A stretch of DNA of 42,876 nucleotides from Zetaproteobacteria bacterium. Its GTDB lineage: Bacteria; Pseudomonadota; Zetaproteobacteria; Mariprofundales; Mariprofundaceae. The notes under the pieces are model-generated. The model did no database searches, was not told the origin of the DNA, and saw only the letters and a program-made list of their open reading frames with translations. Shown in pieces: positions 1 through 7,729 of this stretch (position 1 is the stretch's first letter; each line of letters starts with the position of its first letter). The stretch lies in NCBI GenBank assembly GCA_002746295.2, contig NVWS02000056.1, positions 1 to 42,876 on the forward strand. The letters are read 5' to 3'. The translations under genes were made by a program, and so were the position numbers.

Positions 1-32
1 ATGCCCAATGCTGCTTCAAATAACTTTTGCAT
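1..32 (-). CDS. Partial transposase N-terminus, probably ISL3 family
   Basis: Reading leftward from an ATG at 32, the first ten codons give MQKLFEAALG and then leave the window. This matches the typical start of ISL3-family transposases (LFxxALGI, followed in the family by a PW motif that lies outside the window). The call is supported by a 25-bp terminal sequence beginning GGCTCTTTTGA, reading inward from position 102, which is the usual form of an ISL3 left or right end. The start codon sits 70 bp inside that end, a normal distance for this family. Only ten residues are visible, so the family assignment rests mostly on the terminal repeat. Confidence 0.5.
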   Translation of the reverse strand, partial: MQKLFEAALG

Positions 33-102
33 GATCTCGAAATCCTAATCCCTATGAAATGTCAAAATTATAATCGCTACCCACTCAAAATTCAAAAGAG
101 CC
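1..102 (-). mobile_element. End of an ISL3-like insertion sequence, cut by the window edge
   Basis: The outer end is at 102. Reading inward on the minus strand it starts GGCTCTTTTGAATTTTGAG and continues TGGGTA (78-102). ISL3-family elements generally begin GGCTCTT. Just outside lies a run of eight A residues (103-110), which fits the 8-bp target duplications of this family; the matching copy would be beyond the left edge. A closely similar 25-bp sequence lies inside recJ at 5905-5929. The element's size and integrity cannot be judged from here. Confidence 0.55.
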
Positions 103-178
103 AAAAAAAAGATACCTCAACATCAGGGCAATGATAACATTCGTTGCCTATCATCTAAAATAACTATATACACCATAT

Positions 179-196
179 TTGACATACCTTTGTCAT
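179..196 (+). promoter_or_regulatory. Putative PHO box upstream of ppk1
   Basis: Two 7-bp direct repeats, TTGACAT (179-185) and TTGTCAT (190-196), are separated by four bases, giving the 11-bp period of PhoB sites (consensus CTGTCAT-N4-CTGTCAT). Matches are 5 of 7 and 6 of 7. The site lies about 50 bp before the chosen ppk1 start, in place of a strong -35 box, as is normal for PhoB-activated promoters. A weak -10 such as TTATTC follows at 206-211. Phosphate-starvation control of ppk is known in several proteobacteria; here it is inferred from the repeat alone. Confidence 0.45.
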
Positions 197-246
197 CTAC
201 ATTTGTTATTCTTCGAACTTACATAAAATATATCCGAGGTTATCCA

Positions 247-2352
247 TTGCCACATTCCATCCCACTTGATTCACCCGAATTATATATCAATCGAGATTTA
301 AGCATGCTTGAATTTAATCGACGTGTATTTGAAATGGCATGTGACCCAAGCTTACCTTTATTAGAACGCTTACGTTTTTTGTGTATTTGCACATCCAATA
401 TGGATGAATATTTTGAAGTCCGCGTGGCGATTCAAAAACAACGGTTAGCCCTTGGCTCAATGAACACAGGTGCTGATGGCATCTCTCCCAGTGAGGTTCT
501 TCAGCAAATCCATCAACGTGTAAGCCATTTAATCGAGCAACAATACAAACTTTTAAATGATGATTTATTGCCCAATATGCGCGATGAAGGCATTTATTTT
601 TTACATCGCCATGAGTGGACTGAAGAACAACAACAATGGATTCATAATTTTTTCAAGCGTGAACTCTTGCCTGTCCTGACTCCCATCGGCCTTGATCCAG
701 CCCACCCCTTCCCGCGCTTATTGAATAAAATTCTTAATTTCATTGTTGAACTCGATGGAAAGGATGCCTTTGGACGCGAATCTAGCCATGCTATTGTCCA
801 AGCTCCACGCTCACTTTCGCGTATTGTTCGATTACCTGATGATATTGCAACATCCAAAGATTGTTATGTTTTCCTATCTTCTATTATTCATGCTCATGTT
901 GGTGATTTATTTCCAGGCATGAAAACAATGGCATGTCATCAATTTCGTATTACGCGCAACAGTGAAATGGATGTGGATGAAGAACTGGGTGATTTAAAGA
1001 AAGCCATCAGTGGTGAATTACTTGAGCGACGATTTGCCGAAGTCGTGCGTTTGGAAGTATCCACCCGCTGCCCACAAGAATTATCCGATTTTTTACTGCA
1101 ACAATTTCAATTACAAACCCATGATTTATACCGTGTGGATGGTCCTGTTAATCTTTATCGTCTGTCACCGATATGCGATCAATTGGAACGCCCTGATTTA
1201 AAATTTCCAAATTATGAAGCTGGCACAGCTCAGCCTTTTCAAAATGATTATAGTCATATTTTTGAAATGATTCGAGAACGTGATATTTTATTGCACCACC
1301 CTTATCAAGGCTTTCAACCTGTGATTGAAATGCTAAAACAGGCAGCCAATGATCCCCATGTTTTAGCTATCAAACAAACATTGTACCGCGTGGTTCCCAA
1401 TTCACCCATTGTGGATGCTTTGGTTAAAGCTGCGCGTCACAACAAAGAAGTTGTCGCTGTTATTGAGTTACGCGCACGCTTCAATGAGGAAGATAATATT
1501 GCTTTGGCCAATCGTCTTTCTGATGCAGGTGTACAAGTGGTTTATGGTGTTGTTGGCTATAAGACCCATTGTAAAATGATGTTGGTGGTTCGACGTGAAG
1601 GTCGCAAACTTCGTCGTTACGTTCATTTGGGCACAGGTAATTACCACACCATCACCTCTCGCTTTTATACTGATTTTGGCATGTTAAGTTGCCGCCCTGA
1701 TTTAACCGATGATGTTCATCGTGTTTTTCAGCAACTGACTGGCATGGGTAAAGTGTCCAAACTCAAAACCATGTTGCAATCCCCCTTTTCTTTGCATAGC
1801 GGATTGATTGAACGCATCAATTTTGAGGCTGCCAATGCCAAAGCGGGCGGGAAAGGTCTCATTATTGCTAAATGTAATGGATTGGAAGAACCCAGTATTA
1901 TTCAAGCTTTATATCGCGCTTCACAAGCAGGTGTCAAAATTCAATTGATTATACGCGGTATTTGCTGTTTACGCCCTGGTATCCCTGGTATTTCAGACAA
2001 TATTAGTGTTCGATCTGTCTTGGGGCGTTTTTTAGAACACACCCGTATTTTTCATTTTTACAATGGAGGTGAGCCTGAAACCTTATGTGCCAGTGCCGAT
2101 TGGATGGGGCGCAACTTACTTCGTCGCGTTGAAACTTGTTTTCCTATCACCGATAAAGTCTTAGCACGCGAAGCTCTCAAGCTTGGTTTACGCCCTTATC
2201 TGCGTGATAACACAGGTGCTTGGAATTTAAGACGAGATGGAAAGTATTATCGTATTCATGCTAAAAGTAAGCCATACAACGCCCAAAAAACCTTGATGCA
2301 GCACTATGGTAAACTCGCCAAGGAAGTGAAACCTCAGAAAAACGAGGCGTAA
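247..2352 (+). CDS. ppk1: Polyphosphate kinase 1
   Basis: Makes inorganic polyphosphate reversibly from the gamma-phosphate of ATP through a phosphohistidine intermediate. The N-terminal domain carries NRDLSMLEFNRRV. The catalytic C-terminal domains show YKTHCKM and VHLGTGNYH, whose histidines (H441 and H460 by this start) correspond to the two essential histidines of E. coli PPK. I chose TTG 247 because GAGG lies 7 bp upstream (236-239) and the resulting 701 residues fit the usual length near 690-700. An earlier in-frame TTG at 190 would lie inside the putative PHO box and has no ribosome site. It is followed after 2 bp by the CBS-GGDEF gene, so the two are probably cotranscribed. No exopolyphosphatase gene is next to it. 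Confidence 0.95.
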   Translation: MPHSIPLDSPELYINRDLSMLEFNRRVFEMACDPSLPLLERLRFLCICTSNMDEYFEVRVAIQKQRLALGSMNTGADGISPSEVLQQIHQRVSHLIEQQYKLLNDDLLPNMRDEGIYFLHRHEWTEEQQQWIHNFFKRELLPVLTPIGLDPAHPFPRLLNKILNFIVELDGKDAFGRESSHAIVQAPRSLSRIVRLPDDIATSKDCYVFLSSIIHAHVGDLFPGMKTMACHQFRITRNSEMDVDEELGDLKKAISGELLERRFAEVVRLEVSTRCPQELSDFLLQQFQLQTHDLYRVDGPVNLYRLSPICDQLERPDLKFPNYEAGTAQPFQNDYSHIFEMIRERDILLHHPYQGFQPVIEMLKQAANDPHVLAIKQTLYRVVPNSPIVDALVKAARHNKEVVAVIELRARFNEEDNIALANRLSDAGVQVVYGVVGYKTHCKMMLVVRREGRKLRRYVHLGTGNYHTITSRFYTDFGMLSCRPDLTDDVHRVFQQLTGMGKVSKLKTMLQSPFSLHSGLIERINFEAANAKAGGKGLIIAKCNGLEEPSIIQALYRASQAGVKIQLIIRGICCLRPGIPGISDNISVRSVLGRFLEHTRIFHFYNGGEPETLCASADWMGRNLLRRVETCFPITDKVLAREALKLGLRPYLRDNTGAWNLRRDGKYYRIHAKSKPYNAQKTLMQHYGKLAKEVKPQKNEA

Positions 2353-2354
2353 CC

Positions 2355-3359
2355 ATGCCCAAACACCAAACTATCCAAATATCCTCTGCTCATGGTCAAT
2401 CCATATCTTTACAACTTGAGATATCCCAAGCTATCACTTTAGACATGTACGCCACGGATGTGTTGGAAAAATTTGCCAAGCAAGAAGATATTATCGCATT
2501 GCCTGTGGTAAATAGAAAACAAAAAGCTGTAGGTTTGGTGACACGTCGTAAGGTATTGGCAGTATTTTCACACACCTTTTCGCGCGAGTTAAATCGCAAC
2601 AAACAGGTCGATATTATCATGGAAAGTAAGCCGCTTATTTTTGACAGCCACATTGATTTAGAATCGGTCAGTAAAGCTGTAACGCAGCGCAAGACTGCCC
2701 ATGCCTTTGACCCTGTTATTTTTACCCATCATGGAAAATATATGGGGATATTATCCATTATCACCTTACTCAAAACGATGACACAAGTGCATGTAAAAAA
2801 TGCGTTGGATTGCAATCCACTTTCCCAACTTCCTGGTAACAACTGTATCAACCATGAAATAGATCAACGCTTAAAGGCTCAAGAACCGTTTACACTGATC
2901 TATGCTGATTTGGATTCATTCAAAGCATATAACGATCATTATGGCTATGAACGAGGTGATCATATCATTCAATGGGTTGCTAAGCTTTTCAAACAGCATA
3001 TTCAAAAAGGTGATTTTGTTGGACATGTGGGGGGCGATGATTTTGTCATCATCCTCAAAGGGGATACTTGGCAAGCATACATTGACAAATTCATGGATGA
3101 TTTCACCCAAGGTATACCCGACCTATATAAGAAAAAAGATCGTAAATTGGGTTATATCCTTGGTGAAAACAGGCAAGGTCAAACGACTAAATTCCCATTT
3201 ATTAGCCTATCATTGGCCGTTATTCCATGTCCAAAGAATGCCTACCCATCGCATGTCTGTGTTGCCGAAGTTGCCAGCGAAATTAAACATCTCGCCAAAC
3301 AACAAGAAGGGAATAGCGTTGTCGTCAATCGCCGTCAACAACAGATTAGGACATCTTAA
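2355..3359 (+). CDS. CBS-pair and GGDEF-domain protein
   Basis: A soluble 334-residue protein. Residues about 15-150 look like a CBS pair, a domain that usually binds adenine nucleotides; 'IIALPVVNRKQKAVGLVTR' is a typical CBS strand-turn. Residues about 160-325 form a GGDEF domain starting near NPLSQLPGNNCIN, with the substrate-side stretch YADLDSFKAYNDHYGY. The signature reads G226-G227-D-D-F230 instead of GGDEF or GGEEF. The allosteric I-site position five residues upstream reads QKGD rather than RxxD. Cyclase activity and product inhibition are therefore uncertain, and it could be a c-di-GMP cyclase or a nucleotide-sensing relic. The ATG lies 2 bp after ppk1, which suggests coupling of polyphosphate or energy status to signalling. 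Confidence 0.85.
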   Translation: MPKHQTIQISSAHGQSISLQLEISQAITLDMYATDVLEKFAKQEDIIALPVVNRKQKAVGLVTRRKVLAVFSHTFSRELNRNKQVDIIMESKPLIFDSHIDLESVSKAVTQRKTAHAFDPVIFTHHGKYMGILSIITLLKTMTQVHVKNALDCNPLSQLPGNNCINHEIDQRLKAQEPFTLIYADLDSFKAYNDHYGYERGDHIIQWVAKLFKQHIQKGDFVGHVGGDDFVIILKGDTWQAYIDKFMDDFTQGIPDLYKKKDRKLGYILGENRQGQTTKFPFISLSLAVIPCPKNAYPSHVCVAEVASEIKHLAKQQEGNSVVVNRRQQQIRTS

Positions 3360-3511
3360 CAGCCTACTAAAGACATAGGCATCTACACAAATATTTAAGT
3401 CTAATTCCTATTGAAATTTCAGGGGGGTATTATAATCCTACCCAGTATCAAAAACTCGAATGCTCATACGCTTGCCTTGTAAAAAAGAACCTTTGGGGTA
3501 GATATCGTACC

Positions 3512-5269
3512 ATGTCTATTGAAGATCCACGTTATTTTTCACTCCATCAAACACGTGATGAGTTTTTATATTACTCTCTACTGGTCAATGTCCTTACATT
3601 AAGTTTTTTCCTTGTTTTCGATATTTATCACCATATTTACATTGGTGCAGTGACTGATGCCATTGCTTTATTTGCCGTCACCATCAGTTTTTTTTCTTTG
3701 AAAAATGGTGGTCTTAAAACATGGCATGTTCACCTCGCACTTTTTGGTGGTGTTGCTATTTGCTCACCCTTACTTATCACTGAAAGCTTTGAAAATACTG
3801 GAATTTACTGGATTCCCTGTATCCCTATTCTTCTTTTTATTTTGGGTGGTACGCGCATTGGTGTTTTTTGGCTTATGATTTATTCAGTACTGATGCTATT
3901 GAGTATTGGCACTGCAAATTTAGGCTATGTTACATTGTTTTATAGCCTCGGTGAAATTTCATTTATCATGTTAGCTACTTTTTTTATGGGTATTATTTCC
4001 TATATTTTTGTGCGTTATTTGGAACAAACAGAACAAATTATTATTTCTCAACAGAAACAAGTAGAAACAGCTTTAACACAGGCTCAGCATGCGAGTCAGG
4101 CCAAAAGTCACTTTTTATCCACCATGAGCCATGATTTACGTACGCCACTACATGGTATTATTGGTATGCAAGATCTTTTAAGCCAAGATTCTCAAAACTG
4201 GACAAGCGAACAACGTGAGTCATTGCAATTGGCATTGCATTCATCCCATATACTCAAAGATTTACTCAATGACGTGTTGGATTTAGCAAAAATAGAATCA
4301 GGGAAAATGATGGTTGAACAAAAAAAAGTAGAGACTTTACCCTTATTGCGTGAAGCCATCTTACCCTTTATTTTTCAAGCTCAACAAAAAGGCATTGAAC
4401 TCCGTTTACGCATGCAGCATATCCCTAGAAACATCATGTCAGATCAAAAAATCTTGCGTCAAATACTTCTCAATCTATTGAGTAATGCTGTGAAGTTTAC
4501 TGAATCTGGATATATTGATGTCCATGTATCCTTGCAGTCAAATCAACTGCTCTTTGCCATTAAGGATACAGGCATTGGCATTGAAGAAGCAGAACAATTA
4601 TCGATTTTTGAACCTTTTCATCAATGTGACTTATCCAAAAAACAACACCAAGGCACAGGTCTAGGCACCACGATTGTCAAACAATGCGTTGAACTTCTTG
4701 GCGGTAAGATTGCACTTACCAGTCAGATGGGACAAGGAAGTTGCTTTTCCTTCACATTGCCTTGTCTATCACCTTCGCAAGACATCCACGAATTATCTTG
4801 GGGCATGCAAGAGCTTATGCCAGCGAAGCACTATCTACCCCAACAGAATCACGCGCAAAACGACATTGAGAAAGCATTATCTATCTTATTGGTGGAAGAT
4901 GATCGCATTGCCCAACGCATTGCGAGCAAAAGCATTCAACGCTCTGGCATGCATGTGGATGTCGCATCCAATGGTTTAGAAGCCTTAGAACTTCTTAAAA
5001 AACGTTGCTATGATGCCATGCTCACTGATTTACATATGCCAAAAATGGATGGTATGGCATTAACTCGCGCTGTCCGTCAAAACAACCTATCCATGCCTAT
5101 CATTGGCTTGAGTGCACACGCGCTATCATCGCTTATTGATGAAGCCAAAGAAGCTGGCATGAATGCTTTTTTATCCAAACCTGTATCACCAGAAGATATT
5201 GTAAATTGCATTCAAAATCAGACGGTTAAAACCACTTCATTCACCCATACATCATCCACTTCAAATTGA
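3512..5269 (+). CDS. Membrane hybrid sensor histidine kinase with C-terminal receiver
   Basis: The first ~175 residues form about six hydrophobic helices with no large periplasmic domain, so it probably senses something within or near the membrane. A coiled-coil linker follows, then HisKA with the H-box SHDLRTPLHG (phosphoacceptor H207). The HATPase_c domain shows the N-box LNLLSNAVKF, G1 DTGIGI and G2 GTGLGTTI. The receiver near 455-570 has the acidic pair VEDD and phosphoacceptor D506 in LTDLHMPKMDG. No cognate regulator is adjacent, so it may pass phosphate to an HPt or response regulator elsewhere. There is a 152-bp gap after the CBS-GGDEF gene, so it may have its own promoter. Its 3' end overlaps the recJ remnant tail-to-tail by 52 bp. 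Confidence 0.9.
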   Translation: MSIEDPRYFSLHQTRDEFLYYSLLVNVLTLSFFLVFDIYHHIYIGAVTDAIALFAVTISFFSLKNGGLKTWHVHLALFGGVAICSPLLITESFENTGIYWIPCIPILLFILGGTRIGVFWLMIYSVLMLLSIGTANLGYVTLFYSLGEISFIMLATFFMGIISYIFVRYLEQTEQIIISQQKQVETALTQAQHASQAKSHFLSTMSHDLRTPLHGIIGMQDLLSQDSQNWTSEQRESLQLALHSSHILKDLLNDVLDLAKIESGKMMVEQKKVETLPLLREAILPFIFQAQQKGIELRLRMQHIPRNIMSDQKILRQILLNLLSNAVKFTESGYIDVHVSLQSNQLLFAIKDTGIGIEEAEQLSIFEPFHQCDLSKKQHQGTGLGTTIVKQCVELLGGKIALTSQMGQGSCFSFTLPCLSPSQDIHELSWGMQELMPAKHYLPQQNHAQNDIEKALSILLVEDDRIAQRIASKSIQRSGMHVDVASNGLEALELLKKRCYDAMLTDLHMPKMDGMALTRAVRQNNLSMPIIGLSAHALSSLIDEAKEAGMNAFLSKPVSPEDIVNCIQNQTVKTTSFTHTSSTSN

Positions 5270-6515
5270 ATGGCATCATCACCTTTCCAATCATCAGCTT
5301 TCAACTGCCCCACCAGAGAAACAATGCTACCCACTTGTAAGCTGGCACTTAATACGCTGCCACCAAATACAATGGATGGTAGATAATATTGCCCATCACT
5401 CAAGGTCAATCGCATCACACCTGCATGCCAATCTTCATGATGCACTGCCAAAACAGTGCGCTCACTCACTTCACCTAACATCTCAGTGGCTTGTTTGAAC
5501 ACTTGCATTTCAATTTTACGCCGATGTTTGTTGGTCTCATCCAGTTCATTTGCCAATACATTGGCTTCTTCCCTATCGGTTGATAACAATAAACGCATGG
5601 CAATATCACCATGTTGCATACGCCCTGCGGCATTGATGCGTGGGGCAATATAAAAAGCAATCGTTTCAGCTGTGACTTTGCCGCGCACCCTGACCACCTT
5701 CATCAAAGCAGCCATGCCCACACAGGGTGAATCATTCAATTGCTGCAAGCCATAGGCTACCAAAATACGGTTCACACCCACCAAATCCATGACATCCGCC
5801 ACCGTTGCCACGGCGACACGATCCAATAAACGTCGCAAATCATAATTTGGACGCTTGCCGAGTTGTCCTAAGCGTTTCCAGACTGCCATCAACAAGAAAA
5901 AAGTGGCTCTTTTGAAAATCAAGTGGGTAAGCAAAATTTACGCTCAGAAAAACCACAATCCTCACGCGCAGGATTGAGCAAGGCAAAAGCTTTGGGCAAA
6001 TGTTTATCGGGTAAATGGTGGTCGGTGATAATCAAATCCAAGCCCAGTCGTTTGGCTTCTTCACAGGCTGTAAAACAGGTCGTACCCGTATCCACGCTAA
6101 GCCCCAAACCCACGCCTGCTGCCACGGCTTCTTTAACAGGTTCAACACCAATACCATGCCCATCATCCGCACGATGGGGGATGGATGAAGTCACCGTTGC
6201 ACCTGCTGCCAACAATGCTTCGACCAAAATCGTTGTCCCCGACACGCCATCACAATCAAAATCACCAAAAATATGAATGGCTTCACCTGTTTGAACGGCA
6301 GTCACCACACGTTGCACGGATTTTTCCATATCTTGCATCAACAAAGGGTTGGGAAGTTGGCTTAATTGTGGGGAGAAAAACGCATCCGACTCTTGTAAGC
6401 CACGCGTTTGCAACAAACCTTGCCATGCTTGCAGTGGTTGTTGAGCATGAAGGGGTTTATCTCGCCATTGTAAATGCTTGCCACGCAGGGTTAGGCCTTC
6501 AGGAAGTGAACGCAC
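5218..6515 (-). pseudogene. recJ: recJ, single-strand 5'-3' exonuclease, disrupted
   Basis: RecJ degrades 5'-ended single strands in recombination and mismatch repair. The N-terminal part is clear: the DHH-superfamily metal motif GDFDCDG at residues 84-90 and D165-H166-H167. That frame stops at TGA in the middle of what should be the conserved AGVG segment, and the gene continues in another frame from about 5904 (TFFLLMAV onward). The junction (5905-5935) is not recJ-like and contains an ISL3-type terminal repeat. A second lesion lies at about 5413-5418. There WHAGV joins directly to the C-terminal OB-fold strand, so the rest of DHHA1 with its GGH motif is missing (roughly 100 residues, judged from family length near 565). 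The start is taken as GTG 6515, 2 bp after the upstream stop; it has no well-spaced ribosome site. A non-functional gene is likely, though assembly error is possible. Confidence 0.8.
5905..5929 (+). repeat. Solo ISL3-type terminal inverted repeat inside recJ (IS scar)
   Basis: The plus strand here begins GGCTCTTTTGAA and ends AAGTGGGTA. Compared with the IS end at 102-78 it matches 21 of 25 positions, including the first 12 and the last 8. Its outer GGC abuts a recJ sequence that is again recognisable. It replaces the codons for the RecJ AGVG motif and causes the frameshift. No transposase is present, so this is best read as the residue of an IS lost by deletion. Confidence 0.6.
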
Positions 6516-6517
6516 CC

Positions 6518-7729
6518 TTAAGAAATCTGTTTGGGAACAGGCAAGTGAAGTCCTGCCGAGTTTTTCATCAATAAATGTTTCAACACACCCGTATTTCCCA
6601 TTGCTTTCATGCCCAAACCTCGCAGTAACGGCAAAGCAGGCATGGGGCTGGTAAACAAACGATGAAAGCCTTCCATCGAACCCATGACGGTCAATACATC
6701 GGGCATACGCAGTTTCATATAACGATTGAGTACCGATAACTCGCCCCAATCTTCACCATACTTTTTAGCATCCACGATTTCTTGCGCCAACACCATCGCA
6801 TCACGCAAACCAAGATTGACACCCAAGCCTGCCAAGGGATGAATACTGTGTGCCGCATCGCCAATCAGTGCCAAACGCGGGCGTACTAAGTGCATGGCAA
6901 GTTGTGCTTTCAAAGGAAAAGCAGCGCGTCTTCCCACTTCTTCAATCCGACCCAAGACAGGGCCAAAAGTCATGTTTAAAGCTTCTTTAAAACCAACATC
7001 GTCCAGTGCCATCAATTGTTCAGCCTCTTCATTGAACTGACTCCAAACAATCGAGCATAAACCATCTTTCATGGGCAACATCGCCAAAGGTCCTGAAGGG
7101 GTGAAGCGTTGAAAAGCCACGCCATGATGGGGAATCAAGGGGCGAACATTCGCCACAATCGCTTTTTGCTTATAATCACGGGCATACACACCAATATCCG
7201 CTTGTTCACGCAACCATGAACGTGCGCCATCCGCCCCCACAATCAAGGGTGTTGAGAACTGGTGACCATCATCCAACGTCATTTTAACCCTATCACTCAA
7301 CCAGTCGATATGTTCAATGCTGGCAGGACAAAGATATTGCACCGTATCACTATGTAATAAACTACGTTTCAAAGCTGCTTGCAAACGGCTGTTTTCCACC
7401 AAGTAACCCAAGGCATCTTCAGCGATTTCGTCCGCATCAAAACGAATGCCACCAGCATGTTGGTCATCCCAAATTTTCATGCTGTGCATGGCTTGGGCAT
7501 CTGCTTGTAAATACTGCCAAGCGCCCAAACCTTCTAAAATGCGTTGATTGCCCAACACAATCGCCGATACACGGCAATCCATACCCAAGGATTCAAAAGG
7601 TTGGGCTTCACAGCGTTCAATGACCACCACTTGCAAACCTGAACCTTTCAAGGCACTGGCACATGCCAAACCCACCATGCCACCGCCTACAATCACTACA
7701 TCCACATGTTCTATGCCTTGATTCATCAT
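6518..7729 (-). CDS. UbiH/UbiF-type FAD-dependent ubiquinone biosynthesis hydroxylase (copy 2)
   Basis: A 403-residue flavoprotein monooxygenase of the UbiH/UbiF/UbiI/VisC family, which hydroxylates the aromatic ring of ubiquinone precursors at the membrane. It shows the N-terminal Rossmann FAD motif VIVGGGMVGL, the mid-protein VGADGARS (DG motif), and the C-terminal GDAAHSIHPLAGLGVNLG. The start MMNQGIEHVD at 7729 overlaps the stop of the upstream paralogue in ATGA (7726 would also be possible). Longer upstream starts would overlap that gene by 100 bp and are rejected. Which ring position it modifies cannot be told from sequence alone. Confidence 0.88.
   Translation of the reverse strand: MMNQGIEHVDVVIVGGGMVGLACASALKGSGLQVVVIERCEAQPFESLGMDCRVSAIVLGNQRILEGLGAWQYLQADAQAMHSMKIWDDQHAGGIRFDADEIAEDALGYLVENSRLQAALKRSLLHSDTVQYLCPASIEHIDWLSDRVKMTLDDGHQFSTPLIVGADGARSWLREQADIGVYARDYKQKAIVANVRPLIPHHGVAFQRFTPSGPLAMLPMKDGLCSIVWSQFNEEAEQLMALDDVGFKEALNMTFGPVLGRIEEVGRRAAFPLKAQLAMHLVRPRLALIGDAAHSIHPLAGLGVNLGLRDAMVLAQEIVDAKKYGEDWGELSVLNRYMKLRMPDVLTVMGSMEGFHRLFTSPMPALPLLRGLGMKAMGNTGVLKHLLMKNSAGLHLPVPKQIS

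Noticed and set aside
190-209. Alternative PHO repeat pair TTGTCAT / TTGTTAT
   Set aside because: Period is 13 bp, not the 11 bp of PhoB sites; the 179/190 pair fits better.
190-246. N-terminal extension of ppk1 from TTG 190
   Set aside because: No ribosome site, overlaps the PHO-like repeats, and the extra 19 residues do not resemble PPK. TTG 247 has GAGG at the right spacing.
2902-3378. 158-codon frame overlapping the GGDEF domain
   Set aside because: Out-of-frame shadow of a gene with clear GGDEF motifs; no recognisable protein.
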